A stretch of DNA of 64,000 nucleotides from JBGSOV01 sp041738935 (GTDB lineage Bacteria; Patescibacteriota; Gracilibacteria; CAIRYL01; GCA-016699755). Shown piece after piece: positions 51,642-60,422 of this stretch. The stretch covers positions 24,629 through 88,628 of the forward strand of contig JBGSOV010000015.1 in assembly GCA_041738935.1 (NCBI GenBank), given 5' to 3'. The notes below the pieces were generated by a model. It made no database searches. It had not been told where the DNA came from and saw only the letters and a program-made list of their open reading frames with translations. Each line of letters opens with the position of its first letter. The stretch's first letter is position 1. The position numbers and the translations under genes were made by a program.

Positions 51642-54600
51642 CTACTTCTTCCCCACCACCAAACATTCTAACGCCTTTTTGATCTCACCCAAGAAATCCA
51701 TCCCGAGATCGCGAAGCGGAATCTTGAGGCGATCGCTCGAGACGAACCATTTTTCTTGATGCTTCAAGAGATTCATGATTTCGGCGGCGCCAACTTTTTT
51801 GCCCATTAACATTTGAATTTCGCGGTCAGTACGCGACACCGGCAATGAGCGAATTGCGAGAATATTTGCGCGGCGAGCCAAGATACGCAGTTCGATGATT
51901 TTGAACAAAGCCCGCACTTCGCGCGGTGGTGTGCCGTATTCTTCGTTGCAATCTTCGGAGATTTCTTTGAGTTGTTCGAGTGTTTGCGCGGCAGCGAGGT
52001 TTTGATAGGCGAGAATTTTTTCTTTCGAATCGGCAATGTACGAGCTTGGAATAAAAGCATCTACTGGCAATTCGATAACAACATTCGCCACTACTTCTTC
52101 GGCTGTGGCAGTTTGTGTGCCATCTTTCATCTTGCGGATGGTTTCGTTAAGTAAGCGGAGGAAGTGTCCGACGCCGACAGAATTAACAGTCCCAGACTGA
52201 TTGACTCCGAGCACGTCTCCGGCACCGCGAATTTCGAGGTCGCGCATAGCGATTTGAAAACCAGAACCAAGCTCACTTGCTTCGACAATAGCGCGCAGAC
52301 GTTTTTTGGCTTCAATCGAGAGCTTTTGCGTTTGGTAAAGGAAATAAGCAAAGGCTTGCTTTTTGCCACGCCCGATACGTCCGCGCAGCTGGTACAATTG
52401 TGAGAGTCCAAAGCGCTCGGCATTCATTACAATCATCGAATTCGCATTAGGCAGGTCGATACCGTTTTCAATAATCGTACTCGAGACAAGGATATCGTAT
52501 TCGCCAAGTTTAAAAGCCATAATACGCTTTTCGAGTTCGTTGGCTGGCAACTGTCCATGCCCCACGACAATCCGAGCATGTGGCACGAGCAAACGCAGTT
52601 TTTCTGCCATGCTTTCGATTGTCTTGACGCGATTATACAAGAAATAAACTTGCCCCTTGCGTTCGAGTTCTTTATTGATGACGTCGACGACGAGACGGTC
52701 AGAATACTTGCGTACTTCGGTAATCACAGGAAGGCGACCGGGTGGGGGCGTCGTGATGGTCGAAATATCCCGCAATTTGTTGAGTGCGAGATTAAGCGTA
52801 CGCGGAATCGGCGTTGCGCTCAATGTGAGAATATCGACATTTTTGCGGAGTTCTTTGAATTTTTCCTTTTGCTTGACGCCAAAGCGCTGTTCTTCATCGA
52901 TAACGAGAAGTCCGAGATTGTGGAATTTGACATCTGGCTGCAACAAACGGTGTGTTCCAATCACAATATCCAGCGTACCTTTGGCAAGCTGTGCCAAAAT
53001 CACTTGCTGTTCGGCATGCGTTTTAAAACGCGAAAGCACATCAATGCGAAAGCCAAACTCGTCCATCCGTTTGGTGAAGGACTCAAAATGCTGTTGTGCA
53101 AGGATTGTCACTGGCGAAATAAGCGCGACCTGTTTGCCGTCTTCGACAGCTTTAAAAGCGGCACGCATCGCAATTTCGGTTTTGCCAAAGCCGACATCGC
53201 CGCAAATAAGGCGATCCATCGGTTTTTTGGATTCCATGTCCGATTTAACATCAAGAATCGCAGAGATTTGACCAGGAGTTTCTTCGTAGGGAAACGTTTT
53301 TTCAAAATCGGTTTGACGAGTGCTGTCGAGTGCAAACGGCGTTTTGCGCGCTTGTTCGCGTTCGGCATACAGTGCAAGCAGTTCTTTGGCAATTTTTTCG
53401 GTTTCTTTACGGACTTTCTTTTGCACATTATCCCATTCGGCAGAGCCAAGCCGATTAAGCTTGGGTTCGGAGCCTTCTTCACACAAAAACCGTGACACCT
53501 TGTCGGCTTGATCAACGGGAACAAAGAGGCGGTCATTACCGGCATATGCGATTTCGAGATATTCGCGAGTGTGACTATCAATCTCTTGCTCGGTTACGCC
53601 CAAAAAATGCCCAATTCCGTGATCCATATGTACGACGTAATCACCGATTTTGAGACTCGTCAAAAACTCAAGATTGAGCTTGTCGGCTGACTTCATCTTA
53701 CGACTTTTGCGAAGTTGGAAGATTTCGCGGTCGGTCAAAAACAAAATGTTTTGGTCGGGATTTTGAAAACTGGGCGGCATCACCTCAGATTCCGACGCGT
53801 CGATGAGCACAAGACCGTGCGACTGATTATCGTCTTCTGTCGCAAAAGAAATCTTTTCTTCGGTCAAAATCGCGCTGAGTTCGTCGATGCGCTTCGTAAA
53901 GACATGAATCAAATAGTTGTTTTGTAATTTTCCGCGGAAGTCGGTGAGCAGATCAAAAATATTATAGAATTTGAGTACCGACAAAAACCGCATTTGGTAG
54001 TGACTTTCTTCGTCGGATTCGGCAAACGGTGTAAAGCGGAGCAAGCGAGCGGAAGTTGTTTCAAAAAAATCATCGGATAAAAATTCGATATCATCGGTAA
54101 CAATCAGATCTGGCGCTTCGAGGAGTTCGTAGAATTTTTTGCGCGCGCGCTCAATCCGTGCAGGGAAAATATGGAGTTTGCTAAAACTTTTGAGAATTTT
54201 TTTGTCCTGCATCGAAAACGACCAGATATTTTTGACTTCTTCAAATTCAATTTCGATTTTGAACGGATGCATTGCGCCAACAGGAAATACATCAATGATA
54301 TCGCCACTGCGACGATATTGTCCTTTTTGTAAAGTAATATCCGGCGAAACTTCGAATCCCATTTCGATTAACCGATTAAAAAGCGTAATCGGATCAATAC
54401 GATCACCTTTTTGCACGAGCATTTGTTCGCTGATGAGTTGGTGCATCTCGGGGAAATTCGTCGTTGTCGCATCTTTTTCGGACAACAGAAAAATATTCTT
54501 TTTTGTAGCGTTTTTAGCTTGTGCAAAAGCAATCATCCATTCGACACAGATTTCGTCGCGACCGTCTTTGATCGGCAGATGATGAATCGCGTATTCTTCT

Positions 54601-54830
54601 GGATTAAAAAAAAGTTTCGCCAAAGTTCGCAGTTCGATTGCTTCGGTTGCCTCGTGCGTGAGGAAAAGAATATTCTTGGTATCCGTGAGCACTTTGGCTT
54701 GTTGTAGCAAATGTGCGAGTAGACCCAATTTGGCAGAAGAGTTTGCTAAACCCGAAAAAGACGACTTCTCGGGAAGAGAAGTAGCCAAAGTATTAAAAAA
54801 CTCGCGGGAAGAAAACAATGACGAAAACAC
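51642..54830 (-). CDS. mfd: Transcription-repair coupling factor Mfd
   Basis: About 1062 residues. UvrB-homology region (FPEMHQLISE..., RRSGDIIDVFPVG), the CarD-like RNA polymerase-interacting domain (LKIGDYVVHMDHGIGHFLGV), RecG-type motor with Walker A ICGDVGFGKTEIAMRAAF, DEEQRFGVKQKEK, LSATPIPRTLNLAL and GRIGRGKKQAFAYFL, and a C-terminal TRCF domain (ELPVDAFIPSSYIADS). It removes stalled polymerase and recruits UvrA. The frame opens at 54953, but the extra 41 residues are hydrophobic and unlike Mfd; the GTG at 54830 gives an N-terminus of family length. Confidence 0.92.
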   Translation of the reverse strand: MFSSLFSSREFFNTLATSLPEKSSFSGLANSSAKLGLLAHLLQQAKVLTDTKNILFLTHEATEAIELRTLAKLFFNPEEYAIHHLPIKDGRDEICVEWMIAFAQAKNATKKNIFLLSEKDATTTNFPEMHQLISEQMLVQKGDRIDPITLFNRLIEMGFEVSPDITLQKGQYRRSGDIIDVFPVGAMHPFKIEIEFEEVKNIWSFSMQDKKILKSFSKLHIFPARIERARKKFYELLEAPDLIVTDDIEFLSDDFFETTSARLLRFTPFAESDEESHYQMRFLSVLKFYNIFDLLTDFRGKLQNNYLIHVFTKRIDELSAILTEEKISFATEDDNQSHGLVLIDASESEVMPPSFQNPDQNILFLTDREIFQLRKSRKMKSADKLNLEFLTSLKIGDYVVHMDHGIGHFLGVTEQEIDSHTREYLEIAYAGNDRLFVPVDQADKVSRFLCEEGSEPKLNRLGSAEWDNVQKKVRKETEKIAKELLALYAEREQARKTPFALDSTRQTDFEKTFPYEETPGQISAILDVKSDMESKKPMDRLICGDVGFGKTEIAMRAAFKAVEDGKQVALISPVTILAQQHFESFTKRMDEFGFRIDVLSRFKTHAEQQVILAQLAKGTLDIVIGTHRLLQPDVKFHNLGLLVIDEEQRFGVKQKEKFKELRKNVDILTLSATPIPRTLNLALNKLRDISTITTPPPGRLPVITEVRKYSDRLVVDVINKELERKGQVYFLYNRVKTIESMAEKLRLLVPHARIVVGHGQLPANELEKRIMAFKLGEYDILVSSTIIENGIDLPNANSMIVMNAERFGLSQLYQLRGRIGRGKKQAFAYFLYQTQKLSIEAKKRLRAIVEASELGSGFQIAMRDLEIRGAGDVLGVNQSGTVNSVGVGHFLRLLNETIRKMKDGTQTATAEEVVANVVIELPVDAFIPSSYIADSKEKILAYQNLAAAQTLEQLKEISEDCNEEYGTPPREVRALFKIIELRILARRANILAIRSLPVSRTDREIQMLMGKKVGAAEIMNLLKHQEKWFVSSDRLKIPLRDLGMDFLGEIKKALECLVVGKK

Positions 54831-55062
54831 TGCGGGAAGAAGAAAAACGAGAACAATACTAAAATAATACTCTCTCCAAAAAGCGCTCCTCTTTTGTGAC
54901 CTGAAACCTACGCTCACTTGATTTCGTGAGCATTTTGGCACAGACAAAGGCACAAGTGCAAGTAAAAAGTTTGACGAAATGATTGAGGAAGAGCGCCAAA
55001 ATAAGAGGACTTGTTTTACATGTCTCTTGCTCTTGCATTAAGAGCGCGTTACAATTTTGATT

Positions 55063-55347
55063 GTGGCAGAACTTGAAAATATCCGCGGGCAAATAGACAA
55101 AATCGACAGCGACTTGGTTCGCTTACTCGCTGAGCGTTTTGCGTGTTCGCGAAAAATCGCCACTATTAAAATTGGTATGAACAAGGCGGTATTTGACGCC
55201 GAACGCGAAGCCGAGCTCCTCGAAAAAATCATCACAAAAGCACAAGATGAGAAATTGTCGCCGGCAATCGCCAAAGCAATTTTTGATGAAATTTTGCATC
55301 AATCACGACGTGTGCAAGAAAGTAGCGGACTCGGAGACACAAAATAA
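55063..55347 (+). CDS. aroQ: Chorismate mutase, AroQ type
   Basis: A 94-residue all-helical protein: ENIRGQIDKIDSDLVRLLAERF, then KIATIKIG and EAELLEKIITKAQ with the Arg/Lys/Glu set of AroQ chorismate mutases. Starts are GTG at 55063 or TTG at 55057; no ATG is available. It makes prephenate for the TyrA-PheA fusion at 35652, some 20 kb away. Standing alone it has no regulatory domain. Confidence 0.88.
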   Translation: MAELENIRGQIDKIDSDLVRLLAERFACSRKIATIKIGMNKAVFDAEREAELLEKIITKAQDEKLSPAIAKAIFDEILHQSRRVQESSGLGDTK

Positions 55348-55359
55348 ACAGTTCGTATT

Positions 55360-55767
55360 TTATGCTGCGTCACTCGTTTGATTGCGGTATTTACTCGATT
55401 TCCATTGTTCCGGATTTTTTGGCTCCACTTTGATAATTGATATCTCAGGAAATTTGTTTTCAAAATCTATCGGCACTTGTTGGTCATATCCCACAGCAAG
55501 AATATCTGGACGAATTTCATGAAGGATTGCTAAAAAATTATTCCCTGGTTTTCCTAATAAAACAGTATCGGCGAGAGCAAGCGACTCAACCATTGCTTTG
55601 CGCTCGGTTTCGGTGTGCGTCGGCAAAAATCCTTTGACACGTTCAACATTAGCGTCGCGCGCAACAATGACAACCAAGCGGTCACCTAGTTCGCGGGCGG
55701 CTTGCAAATAAAACTGATGCCCCGGATGCAAATGATCAAAGACGCCGGTGGCGAGAACAGTTTTCAC
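55360..55767 (-). CDS. Cytidylyltransferase-like protein (RibL/TagD type)
   Basis: A 135-residue nucleotidyltransferase. TGVFDHLHPGHQFYL near 7 is the HxGH motif, ERKAMVESLALAD holds the conserved RxxMV segment, and ILAVGYDQQVP near 92 replaces the usual GxDH-type strand. The shape and length match archaeal FAD synthetase RibL and glycerol-3-phosphate cytidylyltransferase. Substrate is open: FMN or a glycerol phosphate. Convergent with aroQ. Confidence 0.82.
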   Translation of the reverse strand: MKTVLATGVFDHLHPGHQFYLQAARELGDRLVVIVARDANVERVKGFLPTHTETERKAMVESLALADTVLLGKPGNNFLAILHEIRPDILAVGYDQQVPIDFENKFPEISIIKVEPKNPEQWKSSKYRNQTSDAA

Positions 55768-55861
55768 GCAAAAAGTTTAGCGAAAACGGTACGCAAAAAA
55801 CAACTAGAGTTCGAATTCCATTTCTGAGAGCTTGCAGCCTCACTTCGGTCCAGAAATCGCA

Positions 55862-55895
55862 AACCCCCTCAAGTCCCCCTTATCAGGGGGAAGGA
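55862..55895. repeat. CCCCCT hairpin element
   Basis: CCCCCTCAAG then CCCCCTTATCAGGGGG; nearly identical to 18082-18106. It lies just after the 3' end of the minus-strand TPR gene, as the 18082 copy lies after glyS, and may act as a transcript end. Confidence 0.6.
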
Positions 55896-55901
55896 AACAC
55901 A

Positions 55902-56552
55902 TCAGGTAACGTCCTCCGAAAAGGCGATTTGGAGACGCTGAGCGACATCATACAATTCTTGCACGCGTAGTTCGTCCGGATCAATCACAATCGCCTTTTT
56001 GATAAGTGCGATGGCTTCGGTAAAATCATTTTGTTGGAGCAAGCACGCAGCCAAATCGCACAAAATCGACGAATCGTTTTCTCGCAAAAACAGAGCGCGA
56101 CGTAGTGTTGCAACGCCTTCAGATTGTTTTTCGGCATGGAAAAGTGACCAGCCCAAACAGCGCAAAATCTCAGGATTATTGGCTTGGTTTGCGTTGCTCA
56201 AACGAAAGTATTTGATAGCCTTTGTCCAATCTTCTTGATTGGAAGCGGCAAAACCGATGACAAAATTACCAATATAGCTTTCGGGATGCAAAGACAAAAC
56301 GTACTGTGCTGCTTTGATTGCGTCGCTCAAGCGATTGAGAGAAAGCAAATTATCAGCAATTTCTTCGGCGGCTTCGACGCATTCGGGATCTTCGATGAGA
56401 ATTTTTTCGGCAACTTCGAGTGCTTGCACATGCTCACCTTCAAGCTTGAGCTCTTCTGAATGAGCAAGCTCTTCGATCACATGCTGATTAAGCACATTTA
56501 CCATTTTGCGGCGAGCGGATCTTTGTTTTTGCATTCTTGACAAATAGTTCAA
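55902..56552 (-). CDS. TPR repeat protein
   Basis: A 216-residue soluble protein built from about five TPR helix pairs (GEHVQALEVAEKILIEDPEC, SDAIKAAQYVLSLHPES, WTKAIKYFRLSNANQANNPE, GVATLRRALFLRENDSS, FTEAIALIKKAIVIDPDE). No signal peptide. A basic start (MQKQRSARRK) offers an alternative ATG at 56534. Probably a scaffold for protein interactions; partner unknown. Confidence 0.8.
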   Translation of the reverse strand: MNYLSRMQKQRSARRKMVNVLNQHVIEELAHSEELKLEGEHVQALEVAEKILIEDPECVEAAEEIADNLLSLNRLSDAIKAAQYVLSLHPESYIGNFVIGFAASNQEDWTKAIKYFRLSNANQANNPEILRCLGWSLFHAEKQSEGVATLRRALFLRENDSSILCDLAACLLQQNDFTEAIALIKKAIVIDPDELRVQELYDVAQRLQIAFSEDVT

Positions 56553-56717
56553 ATCATTTTATCACAAATAACTCAAGATTTCAATAAATTAAGAAAGACA
56601 AGGTGGTGTTTTGATGGTGAAACAAAAACATCTCTCACTCTCTTTTTAGCACAAGCTGCTGCACTACAGGGGAAAGAGCATCTTGGAAAAATCGCATAAA
56701 AAAACTTTTGCAAGCTC

Positions 56718-57551
56718 TTATTTTCTTTTTGCCGCAAAATACTGACTGGCTTTGAGTAACCCGTCGGGATTTCCGACATCAAAGCGTTCGCCCACAAGTT
56801 TTTTGCCAAAGAGTGATTCGGTTTCGGCAAGCAAGATAAAGGCGTCGACCAAGCGCAATTCGCCGCCTTCTCCTGGTTGAGTCCGCCGCAAAACATCAAA
56901 AATTCGTGCCGTACAGAGATTTTTTCCGAGAAGTGCCAAATCGCTCGGCGCATCTTGCGGTTGCGGTTTTTCGACAAAAGCCACGATTTCAAAAGCTGCT
57001 TCGCCCGCCGTGTCAGCTCCTTCTGCCGGCGCTACAATACCAAATTTGTGAATATCTGCTTGTGGTACTTGTTGCACACCAAGCACACAACCATCGTGGT
57101 CGCCGCGTGCAGATAATAATTGTTGCGGTGCGGAGACAGGAGCATCCAATATTTCATCGCCAAAGAAGGCAAAAAAATCATCATTCCCTACCAAATCCGC
57201 TGCTTGCAAAATCGCGTGTCCATCACCAAGCGGTTCGGATTGCACGACTGTAGAAATTTTGCAGAGTTTGGTTAATGCCGCCAGTTCATCCGCTTTGTCG
57301 ATTTTTCCTTTCTGGCGTAATGCGGCTTCGAGTTTGGCGTCGGGTTCAAAATGTTTGGGCGTAACACTCCCTTCTGGCGGAATCACGAAAATTACTTCTT
57401 CTACTCCTGCTGCTGCAAGTTCGCGCACGATCAGCTCGATTACTGGTCTGTCATAGACAGGCAACATCTCTTTAGGGACGCATTTGGTCGCTGGCAAAAA
57501 TCGGCTTCCCAGTCCGGCAACAGGAATCACGGCTTTTTTGACGGTTCTCAT
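56718..57551 (-). CDS. galU: UTP-glucose-1-phosphate uridylyltransferase
   Basis: A 277-residue nucleotidyltransferase. KAVIPVAGLGSRFLPATKCVPKEMLPVYDRP covers the nucleotide loop (residues 6-36); QSEPLGDGHAILQA and FFAFFGDEILD bind the base and metal; EKPQPQDAPSDLALLGKN and FDVGNPDGLLKAS complete the family. It makes UDP-glucose for surface sugars. The start overlaps the end of the Hsp20 gene by 4 bases. Confidence 0.93.
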   Translation of the reverse strand: MRTVKKAVIPVAGLGSRFLPATKCVPKEMLPVYDRPVIELIVRELAAAGVEEVIFVIPPEGSVTPKHFEPDAKLEAALRQKGKIDKADELAALTKLCKISTVVQSEPLGDGHAILQAADLVGNDDFFAFFGDEILDAPVSAPQQLLSARGDHDGCVLGVQQVPQADIHKFGIVAPAEGADTAGEAAFEIVAFVEKPQPQDAPSDLALLGKNLCTARIFDVLRRTQPGEGGELRLVDAFILLAETESLFGKKLVGERFDVGNPDGLLKASQYFAAKRK

Positions 57552-57964
57552 AATCGCTGGAAAAGAGGAATAATTTTAGAAGTCGCCTTACGCGCCTTGG
57601 GGATTTCGATTGTCAAAATATGATCAACCATTTTGGCAGTAATATCGGCAGAATTGATAGCTGTCGGCAATAAAATGCTTCGTTGAAAAGTTCCCCAGTA
57701 GCATTCTTCGGCATGTTTTTTGGCGTTCTGCGGACACGACTGAGGATACACTCGCTCGCCCGAGATTACTAGCAGATCATCATCGATCGAGATGGCAACT
57801 GATTTTTCGTCCACGCCGGCAATCGGCGCAATCACAAAAATACTCGCGGCGGTTTCGAGAATATCAACCGCCAATTGCCCGACAGCATCATCTGCAAGCA
57901 ACTCGGGGCGCTCGGATTTTGGCTGCCGAAGAGCGTGCAAATCGGTCTGAGCAGTAATATGCAT
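57548..57964 (-). CDS. Hsp20/alpha-crystallin family small heat-shock protein
   Basis: A 138-residue protein. AVDILETAASIFVIAPIAGVDEKSVAISIDDDLLVISGER is the start of the alpha-crystallin domain (about 33-72), YWGTFQRSILLPTAINSADITAKMVDHILTIEIPKA its end with a shifted IxI tail. It holds unfolded proteins. ATG at 57964; TTG at 57970 is an alternative. Translationally coupled to galU, an unusual pairing. Confidence 0.87.
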   Translation of the reverse strand: MHITAQTDLHALRQPKSERPELLADDAVGQLAVDILETAASIFVIAPIAGVDEKSVAISIDDDLLVISGERVYPQSCPQNAKKHAEECYWGTFQRSILLPTAINSADITAKMVDHILTIEIPKARKATSKIIPLFQRL

Positions 57965-58099
57965 AAACAAACTAAGTGTGTGTGATTGTGCGGAGATATT
58001 GGTTTTTTTTCAAGGAGAAGATTACGAGTTGATATATAAATGAAAACTTTTTGATTTTTGCTGAAGAAGCTTTGTGTTTTGTTCATTTACTTTGCATTT

Positions 58100-58128
58100 T
58101 TGGTTCTGTGGAATAATTTAGTTATAAT
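58100..58128 (+). promoter_or_regulatory. Candidate promoter for the rpsU transcript
   Basis: TTGGTT (58100-58105), 17-base spacer, TATAAT (58123-58128). It leaves a leader of about 200 bases before rpsU. Confidence 0.45.
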
Positions 58129-58225
58129 CAAGCTGTGTTTTTGAGCGCGCTCGCGTGTCAAACTATTTCCCAAATACTAAGAATACAGTGTCCCCTGGAA
58201 CACCACGTCCGGCAAAGGAAAGGTG

Positions 58226-58330
58226 ATGCGAAATCCTCTTGGTCTTCCAAAAAACAGTCATAAGAAAAACACCTTGCCAATGACAAAAGAGTTATGCGAC
58301 ACTGTTATGGCAGACTTTTTTCTCATCTAA
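58226..58330 (+). CDS. Candidate 34-residue leader ORF before rpsU
   Basis: ATG at 58226 is preceded by AAAGGAAAGG, a strong ribosome site, and runs 34 codons (MRNPLGLPKNSHKKNTLPMT then KELCDTVMADFFLI) to TAA, 9 bases before rpsU. The first half is basic, the end hydrophobic. In the same RNA ACAGTGTC (58185-58192) can pair with GACACTGT (58298-58305), and GGCAA plus AGGTG (58211, 58221) with CACCTTGCC (58270-58278). Translating the ORF would break these pairings. It may be a regulatory leader peptide or simply a small protein. Confidence 0.45.
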   Translation: MRNPLGLPKNSHKKNTLPMTKELCDTVMADFFLI

Positions 58331-58339
58331 GGAGAACCC

Positions 58340-58546
58340 ATGATTTACAGTGTAAGACGCCGAAACGAAAACAACGAAAAGCTGATGCGCCGCTTCAAAA
58401 AGCAGGTACAACAGCAAGGAATCGTACCTTCTGGTCGCAAAAATCGCTATTTTAAAAGCGATAAGACTAAGACACGTGTTCGCCAAGAAGCTATCAAACG
58501 CGACTTTTACCGAAAGAAAAAAATGGAGCGTATTCTGTACGCATAG
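58340..58546 (+). CDS. rpsU: 30S ribosomal protein S21
   Basis: A 68-residue basic protein. RRRNENNEKLMRRFKKQVQQ, then RQEAIKRDFYRKKKMER, is the S21 pattern with its C-terminal Arg/Lys helix. AAGGAG lies 7 bases before the ATG. S21 sits near the anti-Shine-Dalgarno end of 16S rRNA. A terminator follows. Confidence 0.92.
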   Translation: MIYSVRRRNENNEKLMRRFKKQVQQQGIVPSGRKNRYFKSDKTKTRVRQEAIKRDFYRKKKMERILYA

Positions 58547-58572
58547 AGAGGTTTGGTTTTTGTACGAATCTT

Positions 58573-58604
58573 AAAAAAGTACTTTTTATCAGGTACTTTT
58601 TTTG
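58573..58604 (+). terminator. Intrinsic terminator
   Basis: AAAAAAGTAC and GTACTTTTTTT arms around TTTTTATCAG, directly after rpsU. Confidence 0.75.
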
Positions 58605-58707
58605 TTTCCTGGCTCCGAAAGAAAATATTTCTGCTTCCAGGATTCTCCTGTTACAATGTTTTGGCTCTCAGTATCGAGAATATTTAATTTGTAATTTGTA
58701 AAATCTT

Positions 58708-60171
58708 ATGCCAACTGTTGCTATCATCGGCAGACCCAACGCGGGGAAATCGACTTTGTTCAATTCACTTTTGGGCGAACGACTCGCGATCGAATCCGAT
58801 ACTCCCGGAACCACACGTGACCGAGTTTTTGGCACAGTAATCGGCGAAAGATTTGATTTCTTGCTGGTGGACACTGGTGGACTTACCACAGAAATCAGCG
58901 ATGACATTGAAGAAAACATGCGCGCCCAAGCAGAAGAATCAATCGCTGGCGCAGATGTAATCTATTTTTGTATTGATGTACGCCAACCACTCACCGCCGA
59001 AGAATGGACAATTTCTGAGATTTTGCGCAAGCGCAAGCCGAAAAATATTCCCGTTTTTTTAGTTGCTACCAAGGCCGAAAAAACAAGTGCCAACGAGGCC
59101 GCGAGCGAATTTTATGGACTCGGGATTACCGATCGCGATATCTTTTTTGTTTCTGCGAAAGAACGCCGCGGCACAAACGAACTGCTTGATGCGACAGAAG
59201 ACGAACTTGCTCGGCGTAGTTTTCCAGAAAAATCGGAGGATGATACAGAAGTAGAAAATGCCGTTACACGTATTGCCATCGTCGGCAGACCAAATGCCGG
59301 CAAATCGACATTACTCAATACTCTTGCGGGGAAAGAAATTTCGATTGTTTCCGAAAAAGCCGGCACCACGCGAGACAACATCGATACCACAGTAATGTTC
59401 GAAAAAGAGCCGTTTATGCTGATTGACACTGCAGGAATCCGTAAAAAATCTCGCATGAACGAAGAGCAAATCGAACGCTTTTCGCGACTCCGAACCCTCG
59501 GCGCACTCGCACGTTCGGACATCGCGATTTTGATGATTGATGCCAATGAAGGAATCAGCCATCAAGACCAAATACTCGCCGACGCCATGGTTGAAGCCGG
59601 TTGCGGCGTCATTGTGATTTTTTCTAAGTGGGATCTTGTGCGCAAAAAAGGTCGTGACGAAGTCGAAGCAGATCAAAAAAGTAAAGAAATCATGCGCCCA
59701 GACGCGGTGGATGATGAAAAAGAAGTCGAAAAAAAGATCAGCAAAAGTGTCGCTTCACTGCGATCGTATCTTCTCCGCCAGGCGCAGAGCAAACTGCCGT
59801 TTTTAAATTGGGCACCAGTGCTCTTTTTGTCCGCGATTGAAAAACGCGGTATTCATGATATCTTCAAAACCGTTCGCGAGATCAAACTCGAGCGTCAGCG
59901 CAAGATTCCGACTCCCGAATTAAACGACTTTTTGGAACACGTCTTGTCACTGCATCCGCCAGCGAGTCGCACCAAGACTCAGCTCAAGGTAAAATATGTC
60001 ACGCAAACTGGCACCAATCCGCCAAAGTTCAGTTTCTTCGTAAACGACCCAGACGCGGTGCATTTTTCCTTCCGTCGCTTTTTGGAAAACCGCCTACGCG
60101 AGGTGTACGGCTTTTGGGGCACACCAATTATACTGGATATGCGGGCGAAAGGTGGGAATCGGAGGAAATAA
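58708..60171 (+). CDS. der: Double-domain GTPase Der (EngA)
   Basis: A 487-residue ribosome-assembly GTPase. Two G domains: GRPNAGKSTLFNSL at 8-21 with DTGGL, and GRPNAGKSTLLNTL near 193 with DTAGI; then a KH-like domain (FLEHVLSLHPPASRTK to YGFWGTPIILDMR). G4 is TKAE in the first domain and SKWD in the second, both off the usual NKxD. It also has an inserted charged segment (KSKEIMRPDAVDDEKEVEKK) in G domain 2. Start ATG at 58708. Confidence 0.94.
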   Translation: MPTVAIIGRPNAGKSTLFNSLLGERLAIESDTPGTTRDRVFGTVIGERFDFLLVDTGGLTTEISDDIEENMRAQAEESIAGADVIYFCIDVRQPLTAEEWTISEILRKRKPKNIPVFLVATKAEKTSANEAASEFYGLGITDRDIFFVSAKERRGTNELLDATEDELARRSFPEKSEDDTEVENAVTRIAIVGRPNAGKSTLLNTLAGKEISIVSEKAGTTRDNIDTTVMFEKEPFMLIDTAGIRKKSRMNEEQIERFSRLRTLGALARSDIAILMIDANEGISHQDQILADAMVEAGCGVIVIFSKWDLVRKKGRDEVEADQKSKEIMRPDAVDDEKEVEKKISKSVASLRSYLLRQAQSKLPFLNWAPVLFLSAIEKRGIHDIFKTVREIKLERQRKIPTPELNDFLEHVLSLHPPASRTKTQLKVKYVTQTGTNPPKFSFFVNDPDAVHFSFRRFLENRLREVYGFWGTPIILDMRAKGGNRRK

Positions 60172-60290
60172 TACGACAAGTTTGGTTGTTTGTATAACAT
60201 ACAAAATATTGCTACATTTCAAGTACAAAGTTCGGATAAAAACGAGTTATATGAAATACATGTTTTCCTTTTGGGGCTATCGCCCCAGCT

Positions 60291-60313
60291 CTTAAAAAGA
60301 ATCCGATTTTGTT
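60291..60313 (+). repeat. Left inverted repeat around the permease gene
   Basis: Reads CTTAAAAAGAATCCG then ATTTTGTT. Its reverse complement occurs at 61590-61612 with one mismatch (22 of 23). A GGGGC-TAT-CGCCCC hairpin lies just outside (60273-60286). Confidence 0.75.
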
Positions 60314-60422
60314 GTTCTTTTTTATAAGGGGAAATATGGTGTTCCTACGCAAAGCTACGGAAACGCTTTTTATTAATTAACCTAAGGAGTAAAGTTTAAT
60401 CACTCAATAGTCATCGAATTAT

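Noticed and set aside
58185..58305. Known riboswitch (c-di-GMP, cobalamin or similar) upstream of rpsU
   Set aside because: GGCAAA, GGTGATGCG and AATCC look suggestive but the required hairpins and boxes are missing; the segment reads better as a short ORF.
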